15,137 nucleotides of DNA from Deltaproteobacteria bacterium (lineage in GTDB: Bacteria; Desulfobacterota; Deferrimicrobia; Deferrimicrobiales; Deferrimicrobiaceae). The DNA is taken from contig PQAK01000145.1 of NCBI GenBank assembly GCA_003105225.1, positions 1-15,137 on the forward strand, in the 5' to 3' direction. Position 1 is the stretch's first letter; every line of letters starts with the position of its first letter. The translations under genes and the position numbers were made by a program. Positions 7,299 through 13,588 of the stretch are shown here, in pieces. The notes below the pieces were generated by a model that searched no databases, had not been told where the DNA came from, and saw only the letters and a program-made list of their open reading frames with translations.

Positions 7299-8055
7299 GC
7301 TCGCCATCCCGGGAAGATTTTCCGAGCAGTTCGACCAATCGCCCGACGATTTCCGAAGCGATGCCCGGCAGGTGCAAATCCGTGATCCCGGCCGTCAGCG
7401 AGGTTTCCTCCGGATTGATCTCGATGATGAATGCGCCGCGCTCCTTGGCGATCCTCGGGATGTCGCACGCAGGAGAGACCTGCGCGGATGTGCCGATCAC
7501 CAGGAGGACGCCGCAGTTTCTGGCCTCCTCCTCCGCCTGCTCCTGGGCCATCCAGGGAATCGGTTCCCCGAAAAACACGATGTCGGGCTTGAGGATCTCC
7601 CCGCACCGGCAGCGCGGAGGCATGCCTTCCGCGATCTTCTCGAGCGATGGATATCGCCTCCAGCACGCAACGCAGACCAGTTCCCTCGGATTCCCGTGGT
7701 ACTCGATCACCCTGCCGGACCCCGCGGCCTGGTGGAGGCCGTCCACGTTCTGCGTGATGACGGACCGGAGGATCCTCCGCCGCTCCATCTCCGCGAGCCC
7801 GTAGTGGGCGGGATTGGGAGAAGCGCCCTTGAGGACATCGATCATCTCGGAGAGCATTTCCCAGACTTTTTCCGGGTCCCGCAGGAACGCGCCGATGGTG
7901 GCGTATTCGGCGGGGTCGAACTTCTCCCACATCCCCTGGGCCCCGCGGAAGGCGGGGATCCCGCTTTCCACGGAGATGCCGGCCCCGGTCAGCGCAACCG
8001 CGTTTCCCCGGAAAACGAGGGCGTCCGCCGCTTTTCGGCAGAGGTCATCGTCGAT
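7288..8055 (-). CDS. cobB: NAD-dependent protein deacylase (sirtuin, Sir2/CobB family), non-canonical start
   Basis: Sir2 deacylases use NAD+ to remove acyl groups from lysines. All the core motifs are present, numbering from the proposed start: GAGIS (24-28), TQNVDGLH (101-108), catalytic His120 in YHGN, zinc ligands Cys128/Cys131 and Cys149/Cys151 (the second pair as C-x-C), FFGE, and GTSAQVSP (188-195). The first ATG/GTG/TTG in frame is GTG at 7971-7969, but that lies inside the NAD-binding motif (it encodes V in GISVESG) and would delete GAGIS. The frame runs open upstream into the SCP2 gene without a standard start. I place the start at ATC 8055-8053, preceded by GGAGAAGG; CTG at 8079, overlapping the SCP2 stop, is the alternative. 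The length of 255 residues is normal. It is co-transcribed with the SCP2 gene. Confidence 0.85.
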   Translation of the reverse strand: MDDDLCRKAADALVFRGNAVALTGAGISVESGIPAFRGAQGMWEKFDPAEYATIGAFLRDPEKVWEMLSEMIDVLKGASPNPAHYGLAEMERRRILRSVITQNVDGLHQAAGSGRVIEYHGNPRELVCVACWRRYPSLEKIAEGMPPRCRCGEILKPDIVFFGEPIPWMAQEQAEEEARNCGVLLVIGTSAQVSPACDIPRIAKERGAFIIEINPEETSLTAGITDLHLPGIASEIVGRLVELLGKSSRDGEPGH

Positions 8056-8075
8056 GGGAGCCTTCTCCGTGGGAG

Positions 8076-8399
8076 TCAGGCCTTCAGCAGCGATTCCAGC
8101 TTGAGCGCGAGCCCGAAATCGCCGGCGACCTTCAACTTCCCGGTCATGAAGGCCATCTGGCCGTTGAGCTTCCCCGACACCAGGTCGAGGAAATCGCCTT
8201 CCGCCATCGTGACCGTGCAGGCGGGTGCGGGCGCCTCCCCCCTGGATACCGCGGCGACGCCGTCCGTGAACGCCACGTTGTAGTTCGCTTCCCCCACCTT
8301 GAACTGGTAGACGCAGGTGAGGCCCGCCAGCTTCGGCGCGTTCTTCGCGAGCTTCTCCTGGAGCGACTCGAAAAATCCCGTAACCGTGGTCTCGGCCAT
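8076..8399 (-). CDS. SCP2 sterol-carrier/lipid-binding domain protein
   Basis: A 107-residue stand-alone SCP2-like protein starting MAETTVTGFFESLQEKL. Typical features are the central VYQFKVGEANYNVAFTDG strand pair, a TVTMAEGDFLDLVSGKLNGQ segment (substrate loop and helix) and the C-terminal GDFGLALKLESLL helix. Such proteins have a hydrophobic tunnel for acyl-CoA or other lipids; the actual ligand is unknown. The start is the ATG at 8399-8397 with GGGGGAGG five bases upstream; the frame extends to 8456 but that adds non-family sequence. The gene precedes cobB on the same strand and abuts or overlaps its N-terminus. It is divergent from coaE across a 104-base promoter region. Confidence 0.88.
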   Translation of the reverse strand: MAETTVTGFFESLQEKLAKNAPKLAGLTCVYQFKVGEANYNVAFTDGVAAVSRGEAPAPACTVTMAEGDFLDLVSGKLNGQMAFMTGKLKVAGDFGLALKLESLLKA

Positions 8400-8420
8400 C
8401 GCGCCTCCCCCTTCGGCAAT

Positions 8421-8440
8421 AATGAACGATGATTCATTCG
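8421..8440. promoter_or_regulatory. Inverted repeat, possible TetR-family (FadR-like) operator
   Basis: AATGAA-CGATGA-TTCATT is a perfect 6+6 inverted repeat at 8421-8438 in the SCP2/coaE divergent region. The 18-base window 8423-8440 resembles the TGAATGA...TCATTCA operator described for TetR-type FadR repressors of fatty-acid degradation (about 14 of 18 positions, consensus recalled from memory). It lies 22 bases upstream of the SCP2 start, where a repressor would block transcription. The link to lipid control is inference. Confidence 0.3.
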
Positions 8441-8469
8441 AAACTGAACGTACCATTCCGGCTGCCGGA

Positions 8470-8497
8470 TTGTCAACGACCCTCCGGCTGCTATAAT
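8470..8497 (+). promoter_or_regulatory. coaE: Sigma-70 promoter of coaE
   Basis: TTGTCA at 8470-8475 and TATAAT at 8492-8497 are separated by 16 bases: a five-of-six -35 and a perfect -10. Transcription should begin about 7 bases after the -10, at or next to the A of the coaE ATG at 8504, so the message would have no leader. Confidence 0.75.
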
Positions 8498-8503
8498 CGC
8501 GAA

Positions 8504-9109
8504 ATGAGGATTTTCGGCCTGACGGGAGGCATCGGTTCCGGGAAGAGCACCGTCGCGAGGATGTTCCGGGAGGAGGGGCTGGCGGTCATCGACGCCGACC
8601 GGATCGCCCGTGAAATCACGCTTCCGGGGCGTCCCGCCTACGAAGCCGTCCTCCGGGCCTTCGGCCGCGGGATCCTCCTTCCCAACGGCCGGATCGACCG
8701 CCGGCGGCTCGGGGACATCGTTTTTGCCGACCCCGGGAAACGCTCGGAGCTGGAAGCGATCACCCATCCCGAAATCGCCCGCGGGATCGCGTCCGAACTT
8801 TACCGCCTCGAGTCCGAGGGACACAACGTGGCCCTCGTGGAGGCGGCGCTCATCTTCGAAACCGGACGCCGTGCGCGGTTCGAGGCGGTGATCACCGTGC
8901 GCTGCGGCCGGGACCGGCAGGTGCGGCGCCTCGTGAAGCGCGACGGCATGTCCGAGGAGCGGATCTTGCAAAGGATCGCTTCCCAGATGGACCCGGAGGA
9001 GAAGGCCCGCGCCTCGGAGCACGTCATCGACAACTCCGGGGACCGGGCCGCCACCCGGGCACAGGTCCGCGAACTTGCGGAACGGATCAAGTCCGGCTCC
9101 GCTCCCTGA
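8504..9109 (+). CDS. coaE: Dephospho-CoA kinase
   Basis: CoaE phosphorylates the 3'-hydroxyl of dephospho-CoA with ATP, the last step of CoA synthesis, in the cytoplasm. The 201-residue protein opens MRIFGLTGGIGSGKSTVAR with the P-loop at 8-16. It has the DADRIAREI motif (about 31-39), HPEI, EAALIFE (in place of the usual PLLFE) and IDNSGD near the C-terminus, all standard CoaE signatures. An in-frame extension to 8429 is not part of the family and lies upstream of the promoter. No Shine-Dalgarno precedes the ATG, consistent with a leaderless mRNA. Downstream lies the noncoding repeat region before the convergent ald gene. Confidence 0.95.
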   Translation: MRIFGLTGGIGSGKSTVARMFREEGLAVIDADRIAREITLPGRPAYEAVLRAFGRGILLPNGRIDRRRLGDIVFADPGKRSELEAITHPEIARGIASELYRLESEGHNVALVEAALIFETGRRARFEAVITVRCGRDRQVRRLVKRDGMSEERILQRIASQMDPEEKARASEHVIDNSGDRAATRAQVRELAERIKSGSAP

Positions 9110-9356
9110 AGATACGCCTGCTTCCTCGCGGGGAATCACAGCATGGTGGCCGCAAGCGGCTCCGTTTCCTCGCAGGGGGGCCGTTCACTCGGTCGCTCGG
9201 CTTGCTGAGAACCGCAAGCCTGCGCTCAACCTTCGCCTGAAAGCCTCGTTCAGACCCCCCTGCTGCGTTCACTTCACCGCACCCGGCGATCCTTCCTAAC
9301 GCTGCGTCATCCGGCGGAGACGGGGAACGCTCCTGCAACTGCGGTATGCGCTTAAG
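9110..9356. other. Noncoding intergenic region with branched inverted repeats
   Basis: No credible gene occurs between coaE and the palindromic element. The stretch contains a small GCCGC/GCGGC hairpin at 9149-9160, near-repeats of TTCCTCGC at 9122-9129 and 9166-9173, and the nested inverted-repeat set described separately at 9172-9263. Open frames across it on both strands (about 75-85 codons) have Arg/Pro/Ser-rich, non-family-like products and are not called. It could be the remnant of a mobile element or a dispersed structured repeat. Confidence 0.5.
9172..9263. repeat. Nested inverted repeats that could fold as a multi-branch RNA or DNA structure
   Basis: GCAGGGGGG (9172-9180) pairs perfectly with CCCCCCTGC (9255-9263), giving a 9-bp closing stem. 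Inside it GGCTTGC (9199-9205) pairs with GCAAGCC (9214-9220), and CTGAA (9237-9241) with TTCAG (9249-9253). The result is a closed junction of about 92 bases carrying two hairpins. There is no obvious coding capacity and no match to a riboswitch I know. The strand is undetermined. Confidence 0.45.
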
Positions 9357-9621
9357 ACGGAAGGCGCAGCCGATGGGGGGTCCGTGCTCACTTTCGCGCT
9401 GGCGAAAACTTGATGTCGGGACGTTCTGAAAACTTTGATGTGAAGTTCCGGGACGTTCTTTAAGTTTTTGCAGGATTTAAATAATGAAAAAACTTAAAGA
9501 ACGTCCCCTTCTGAAAAGTTTTCAGAACGTCCCCTTCCGAAAGTTTCAAGAACGTCCCTCCTTGATCGTTTTCGCCAGCGCCCCCGCTGCGCCGGACCCC
9601 CCGGAGGCAGGCGCCTTCCGT
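9357..9621. mobile_element. 265-bp nested palindromic element, REP/MITE-like
   Basis: Five nested inverted-repeat pairs are seen. From outside in: ACGGAAGGCGC/GCGCCTTCCGT (9357-9367, 9611-9621); GGGGGGTCCG/CGGACCCCCC (9375-9384, 9593-9602); GCGCTGGCGAAAAC/GTTTTCGCCAGCGC (9396-9409, 9568-9581); a perfect 19-bp pair (9418-9436, 9515-9533); and a perfect 20-bp pair with an 18-base loop (9450-9469, 9488-9507). GGGACGTTCT occurs twice forward (9418, 9450) and three times inverted (9498, 9524, 9549). There is no transposase in the window; non-autonomous mobilisation, for example by an IS200-like REP-associated transposase, is inferred. It sits between convergent coaE and ald, six bases from the ald stop, and must also act as a bidirectional terminator or RNA stabiliser. 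Confidence 0.7.
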
Positions 9622-9627
9622 GTATGG

Positions 9628-10734
9628 CTACAGGAGCGACTCCGGCGGCGCGTACTCCAGCGCGAGGGCGCGCGCGACCCCCTCGCAGGTGACCTTTCCC
9701 CGGAAGGTGTTGAGCCCCGAGCGCAGCGCCGGGTCATCCCGCAACGCCGCCTCGATGCCGGACGCGCAGAGCCGCAGGAGGTAGGGCAGGGTCGCCGAGG
9801 TCAAGGCGAGCGTCGAGGTGCGGGGGACCGCCGCCGGCATGTTGGACACGCAGTAGTGCACCACCCCTTCCTCGATGAAATAGGGCGCGGCGTGCGTCGT
9901 CGGACGCGAGGTCTCCACCGATCCCCCCTGGTCGATGGAGATGTCCACGATCGCCGCCCCCCGCTTCATCCGTCTCAGGATCTCCCGGGTGACGAGCACC
10001 GGCGCCTTGTCCCCCACGACCAGCACCGTGGAGATCACCAGGTCGGCCGCAGGTACCTCCGATGCCACCGACCCCGGCGTGGACAGCGCCGTTCGGAGAC
10101 GACCGGGAATTTCTTCCGCCGCACGCGCCAGCTTCTCCGGGGAGATATCGAGAAGGACGACATCCGCCCCCACCCCGGCTGCGGTCCGGGCCGCATGCCT
10201 TCCCGCGGTTCCGGCTCCGATCACGACGACCCGGGAGGGCGCCGCCCCGCCGGCCCCGGACAGGAGCACCCCCCTTCCTCCGCATGATTTTTCCAGCGCA
10301 CGCGCGCCGACCTGGACGGCCAGGATTCCCGCCACCTCGCTCATCGGGCGAAGCAGCGGCAGCTTCCCGCCGTCGGAGACCGTCTCGTAGGCAATGGCGG
10401 TCACGCGGCGTTGCAGAAGGATCCCGGTCAACGCCGGAATCGCGGCCAGGTGCAGATAGGTAAAGAGTGCGGAGGCTTCCGACAGGAAAGGGAACTCCTG
10501 CGGGAGCGGCTCCTTGACCTTGACCACGAGGTCGGCTTCCCACGCTTCGGCGGCGGTCGGGACCACCCGCGCGCCCGACGCAGTATATTCCGCGTCCGAA
10601 AAGCCGCTTTCCTCCCCGGAGCCGGCCTGGACCCTCACCTCGGCTCCCGCGCCGGTCAGCCTCTCCGATCCGCCGGGCGTCAAGGCCACCCGGTTTTCTC
10701 CCGGCTTGACCTCCCGGGGCACCCCGATGCGCAT
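9628..10734 (-). CDS. ald: Alanine dehydrogenase
   Basis: Ald interconverts L-alanine and pyruvate plus ammonia with NAD(H). The 368-residue protein begins MRIGVPREVKPGENRVALTP and has the family residues at the expected numbering: Arg15 and Lys74 for pyruvate, catalytic His95 in TYLHLA, the NAD loop GAGTAG (173-178), catalytic Asp268 in DISIDQGG, and HYCVSNMPAAVPRTST near the C-terminus. I chose ATG 10734-10732 because it gives the standard N-terminus. A TTG at 10743-10741 overlaps the upstream stop (TTGA) and would add three residues. The gene directly follows the acyl-CoA synthetase, so they form a two-gene operon. The NAD loop lacks the GGGVVG form common in many Ald proteins, but alternatives such as lysine-forming saccharopine dehydrogenases fit less well. 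Confidence 0.92.
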   Translation of the reverse strand: MRIGVPREVKPGENRVALTPGGSERLTGAGAEVRVQAGSGEESGFSDAEYTASGARVVPTAAEAWEADLVVKVKEPLPQEFPFLSEASALFTYLHLAAIPALTGILLQRRVTAIAYETVSDGGKLPLLRPMSEVAGILAVQVGARALEKSCGGRGVLLSGAGGAAPSRVVVIGAGTAGRHAARTAAGVGADVVLLDISPEKLARAAEEIPGRLRTALSTPGSVASEVPAADLVISTVLVVGDKAPVLVTREILRRMKRGAAIVDISIDQGGSVETSRPTTHAAPYFIEEGVVHYCVSNMPAAVPRTSTLALTSATLPYLLRLCASGIEAALRDDPALRSGLNTFRGKVTCEGVARALALEYAPPESLL

Positions 10735-10739
10735 CCCCG

Positions 10740-12764
10740 TCAAGCCCCGCCGGACGGGATCACCCGGGCGTCCACGATCTGCAGGCCGCTTTCATGGACG
10801 ATGACGGGATTCAAGTCCAGTTCCTCGATCCGCGGGTGCCGCGATACGAAATCCGACACCTGGAGGAGGAGCCGCCGGATGCCGGCGACGTCCACGGGCT
10901 TCTGGCCCCTGTACCCATGGAGCAACCGGCTTCCCCGGATCTCGCCGATCATTTCCTCCGCGTCCCGTTCCGAAAGCGGCACGATCCGGAACGCCACGTC
11001 CCCCAAGGCCTCCACCAGGATTCCCCCCATGCCGAACATGACCGCATGGCCGAACTGCGGGTCCTTGACCACGCCGACGATCACTTCCCGCCCCGCCCGG
11101 GCCATGGCGCTCACGAGCACGCCGCCGTCCCGGGCTCCCGCCCGCTTCGCCGCCAGGGAGACGTCCCGGCAGGCCCGCCGCACCGCCGGTTCGTCGGCCG
11201 CGTTCAGGATGACGCCGCCGATGTCGCTTTTGTGCGTGACGTCCGGGGAGTTCAGCTTCACCGCGACGGGATACCCGACGCTCCGTGCGGCGGATACCGC
11301 CCCCTCTTCGTCGTTCGCGTGCCGGAAGGGGATCACCGGAAACCCGGATTCCGACAGGAGCCGCATCGATTCCGCGGGAGAAAGCGCCATGCGCGCCCCG
11401 GTTTCCGTTTTGCCGGCTCCCGCCGGCACCGCCGCCTTCGGAAACCGATCCCTGCGGAATCGGGCGTGGCAGGACAGCGCCTTCACCGCGCGCTCGGGAG
11501 TCGGAAACACCGCGACCCCCTTTTCGTGCAGCAGGGCCCGCTCCGCACGCTCGACATCCGCCCCGCCCAGATAGGCCACGAGCTCGCACCGGCCGGGAGT
11601 GATGACGCCGCTCGCCCCCGGGATCGGATCTCCGAAGATCGGCATGACGACGTCGTAGTGCCCCGCCGATGCTTCCAGCACCTTCCGGTAGCGGTCGGCA
11701 TCCGTGTCGCCGGTCAGGTCCAGCGGATTGCCCACGATGCAGTGCGACGGCAGGGTCTCCTTGAGGGTCGCCGCAAGTTCGGGCGGCAGCGGAACGACCC
11801 GGAACCCCTCCTCCTCCGCGACGTCGGTGGCGATGATCGCGGAGCCTCCCGAACTGGTGACGATCAGCATCCGGGGACCCGCGGGAGCCGGGAGGCAGGC
11901 AAGCGCCTTCGAAAAATCGTAAAGGTCTTCCAGCGATGCGGCACGGTGTACGCCGTATTGCCGGAACACGGCGTCGTAGATCTCGTCCCTCCCCGCGAGC
12001 GACCGCGTGTGCGACTCCGCCGCCATTCTGCCTCGTTCCGTCCGTCCCGCCTTGAAGATCACGAGCGGTTTCCTGCAGGCGCGGATCGAGCGCAGGAATT
12101 TCCCCGCGTCCTTGACCCCTTCGATGTACAGGGAAACCACCTTCGTCTCCGGGTCTTCCGCGAAGAATTCGATCAGGTCCGCCTCGTCCACGTCCGCCCG
12201 GTTCCCCATGCTCACGAACGCGGAAAAGCCGAGGCGGTCCTCCGACGCCCAGTCGATCAGGGCCGCGCCCACCGTGCCGCTCTGGGACACGAACGCAATG
12301 TCCCCCCGACGGGTGATCAGGGGCCACGAGGCGCACACGCCGTGGTAGGGGTAGTTCACGCCCTGGCAGTTCGGGCCCACCACGCGGATCCCGCAGCGTG
12401 CCGCGTTGCGCGCGAGCTCCTCCTGGAGGACGGCCCCCTCCTCGCCCGATTCGGCGAACCCCCCGCTGATGACGATCGCGGCCTTGACGCGCCGCTCCCC
12501 CAGCTGAAGGAGCGTTTCCGGCACCCGCTTCGCGGGAATGATGAGAACGGCCAGGTCGGTCCCTTCCGGCACTTCGGCCGCCGATTTCAGGGAGGGCCTT
12601 CCCAGTATCGTCTCCCCCTTCGGATTGACCGGGACGATCTCTCCCCGGAAGCCGGCCTCCACGATATTCCGGAAGATATGGAACCCCATCTTTTCAGGGT
12701 TGGACGACGCACCGATTACGGCGACGCGCTCCGGTCGGAACAGGGGCGTGAGGGAGCCGGGCAT
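10740..12764 (-). CDS. ADP-forming acyl-CoA (acetyl-CoA) synthetase, alpha-beta fusion
   Basis: These enzymes convert acyl-CoA, ADP and phosphate to the free acid, ATP and CoA, or the reverse. In the 674-residue protein the CoA-binding Rossmann domain is at about 10-130 (VAVIGASS), followed by succinyl-CoA-ligase-like domains (SQSGTVG at about 160-166) with the phosphohistidine loop ESHTRSLAG (His252). The C-terminal ATP-grasp domain from about 460 carries VAVKLNSPDVTHKSDIGGV, with the second His. The loop has Arg where most relatives have Gly (HTGS). There is no C-terminal GNAT domain, so this is not a Pat-type acetyltransferase. The start is ATG 12764-12762; a TTG at 12791 would add nine residues but lacks a ribosome binding site. 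Substrate (acetyl, propionyl or aryl) cannot be read from sequence. It is coupled to ald downstream. Confidence 0.9.
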   Translation of the reverse strand: MPGSLTPLFRPERVAVIGASSNPEKMGFHIFRNIVEAGFRGEIVPVNPKGETILGRPSLKSAAEVPEGTDLAVLIIPAKRVPETLLQLGERRVKAAIVISGGFAESGEEGAVLQEELARNAARCGIRVVGPNCQGVNYPYHGVCASWPLITRRGDIAFVSQSGTVGAALIDWASEDRLGFSAFVSMGNRADVDEADLIEFFAEDPETKVVSLYIEGVKDAGKFLRSIRACRKPLVIFKAGRTERGRMAAESHTRSLAGRDEIYDAVFRQYGVHRAASLEDLYDFSKALACLPAPAGPRMLIVTSSGGSAIIATDVAEEEGFRVVPLPPELAATLKETLPSHCIVGNPLDLTGDTDADRYRKVLEASAGHYDVVMPIFGDPIPGASGVITPGRCELVAYLGGADVERAERALLHEKGVAVFPTPERAVKALSCHARFRRDRFPKAAVPAGAGKTETGARMALSPAESMRLLSESGFPVIPFRHANDEEGAVSAARSVGYPVAVKLNSPDVTHKSDIGGVILNAADEPAVRRACRDVSLAAKRAGARDGGVLVSAMARAGREVIVGVVKDPQFGHAVMFGMGGILVEALGDVAFRIVPLSERDAEEMIGEIRGSRLLHGYRGQKPVDVAGIRRLLLQVSDFVSRHPRIEELDLNPVIVHESGLQIVDARVIPSGGA

Positions 12765-12808
12765 GGGGCACCACCGCTGTTTTTTTGACAATCTAGCAAA
12801 GGGGGGAG

Positions 12809-12847
12809 GAAAAAGAAAGGCGCCGCCGGAACGGGTCCGGGGCGCCT
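12809..12847 (-). terminator. Rho-independent terminator of the cold-shock gene
   Basis: On the minus strand AGGCGCC-CCGGA, loop CCCGT, then TCCGG-C-GGCGCCT gives a 12-bp GC-rich stem with one bulge, followed by TTCTTTTTC. It starts 25 bases after the csp stop. It isolates csp from the downstream acyl-CoA synthetase, which therefore needs its own promoter (none clear; TGCTAGATT at 12791-12799 is a weak extended -10 candidate). Confidence 0.8.
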
Positions 12848-12872
12848 GTTCGTGCGGGATCGGGTGATTCGG

Positions 12873-13076
12873 TTACACGACCTTCCGGACGTTGGCGGCC
12901 TTCTTCCCCTTGGGGCCGGCGGTCACCTCGAATTCCACCTTCTGTCCTTCGGCCAGCGACCGGAAACCGTCTCCGGAGATCTCGCTGAAATGCACGAAGA
13001 TGTCCTCTCCCTCGTCCTGCGTGATGAACCCGTACCCTTTCGCGTCGTTGAACCACTTGACCGTTCCTGTTGCCAT
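12873..13076 (-). CDS. Cold-shock domain protein, CspA family
   Basis: A 67-residue single cold-shock domain starting MATGTVKWFNDAKGYGFI, with RNP1 (KGYGFI) and RNP2 (DIFVHF). It binds single-stranded RNA or DNA and acts as an RNA chaperone. The ATG at 13076-13074 has AGGAG seven bases upstream. The open frame extends to 13169, but the additional residues do not belong to the family and cover the structured leader. It is a single-gene unit with its own terminator. Whether this copy is cold-induced or constitutive cannot be told from the protein. Confidence 0.95.
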   Translation of the reverse strand: MATGTVKWFNDAKGYGFITQDEGEDIFVHFSEISGDGFRSLAEGQKVEFEVTAGPKGKKAANVRKVV

Positions 13077-13232
13077 GCTGCTCTCCTTTTTGTTTCGACC
13101 CGTCGGGTCGATCATTGGGGGCGATGCGCTGCCCCTCTGCGTTCGGCCCGTCAGGATGAGACACGACACTCGCGCGCCGACTCCTCGCGGTGAACCGTCC
13201 GGACAAGGGACCGAAGGACTGGACCGTATTCT
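13077..13232 (-). promoter_or_regulatory. Structured 5' leader of the cold-shock gene
   Basis: If transcription starts near 13225, the leader is about 150 bases, similar to cspA-type leaders. Two hairpins are visible: GGGGC/GCCCC (13118-13122 with 13131-13135, eight-base loop) and a perfect 7-bp TCGACCC/GGGTCGA pair (13095-13101 with 13105-13111, three-base loop). The second ends about 10 bases before the AGGAG site, so it could modulate ribosome access with temperature. Confidence 0.4.
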
Positions 13233-13260
13233 ACTTAATGGATTTACTCCGGAATGTCAA
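13233..13260 (-). promoter_or_regulatory. Candidate promoter of the cold-shock gene
   Basis: The minus strand has a perfect -35 TTGACA (13260-13255) and, after 16 bases, TTAAGT (13238-13233, three of six -10 positions). TAGAAT at 13233-13228 is a better -10 but would need a 21-base spacer. It lies 14 bases past the end of the upstream small ORF. Confidence 0.35.
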
Positions 13261-13273
13261 TAGAATAATGGGC

Positions 13274-13513
13274 TCAGCCGCCGGAAGCGGCGAGCGCCTG
13301 CTCCATGGAAATCTCTCCGCGATCCTGCGTGGAATGGGAACCTACGACGATGATGTCGCCGGGTCCGCGGGCGAAGATTTTCTGCGCCAGCTTGGCCAGC
13401 CCGATCTGGTTCATGCTCCTGCGGCTCCTGCGAAACTCCAGGATCGAGCCGATATGCTCTACGTCGTCCACGAGCGGATGGATCCGGTATACGGGGTAGC
13501 CGCACACTGCCAT
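13274..13513 (-). CDS. Small protein of unknown function
   Basis: A 79-residue ORF beginning MAVCGYPVYRIHPLVDDVEH at the ATG 13513-13511, preceded by GAAGAAGGG at good spacing. Upstream ATG (13561) and TTG (13588) starts are in frame but lack ribosome binding sites. Codon use looks genuine, with GC-rich third positions through most of the frame. The sequence has a basic segment (RRSRRS, about residues 33-38) and a hydrophobic strand DIIVVGSHS (about 56-64); no signal peptide, membrane helix or motif is recognised. The overlapping plus-strand frame (13190-13774) is judged to be the shadow because its codon use is poor at both ends. Function unknown. Confidence 0.5.
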   Translation of the reverse strand: MAVCGYPVYRIHPLVDDVEHIGSILEFRRSRRSMNQIGLAKLAQKIFARGPGDIIVVGSHSTQDRGEISMEQALAASGG

Positions 13514-13588
13514 GAGATGCCCTTCTTCCCGTGCGGTTTCGTTCCAAGGTTCCGAAAACATGCGCAAAACGGGCGAATAAAAAAGCAA

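Noticed and set aside
9075..9338. Short frames on both strands across the coaE-ald intergenic region
   Set aside because: Low-complexity Arg/Pro/Ser-rich products, no ribosome binding sites, and the bases are better explained as inverted repeats.
9484..10287. 267-codon plus-strand frame starting in the palindromic element
   Set aside because: Its first 25 residues are just the translated GGGACGTTCT repeats and the rest is antisense to ald; no ribosome binding site.
10794..12788. 664-codon plus-strand open frame
   Set aside because: Antisense shadow of the acyl-CoA synthetase, which has full domain motifs; the product is Arg/His/Asp-rich without recognisable domains.
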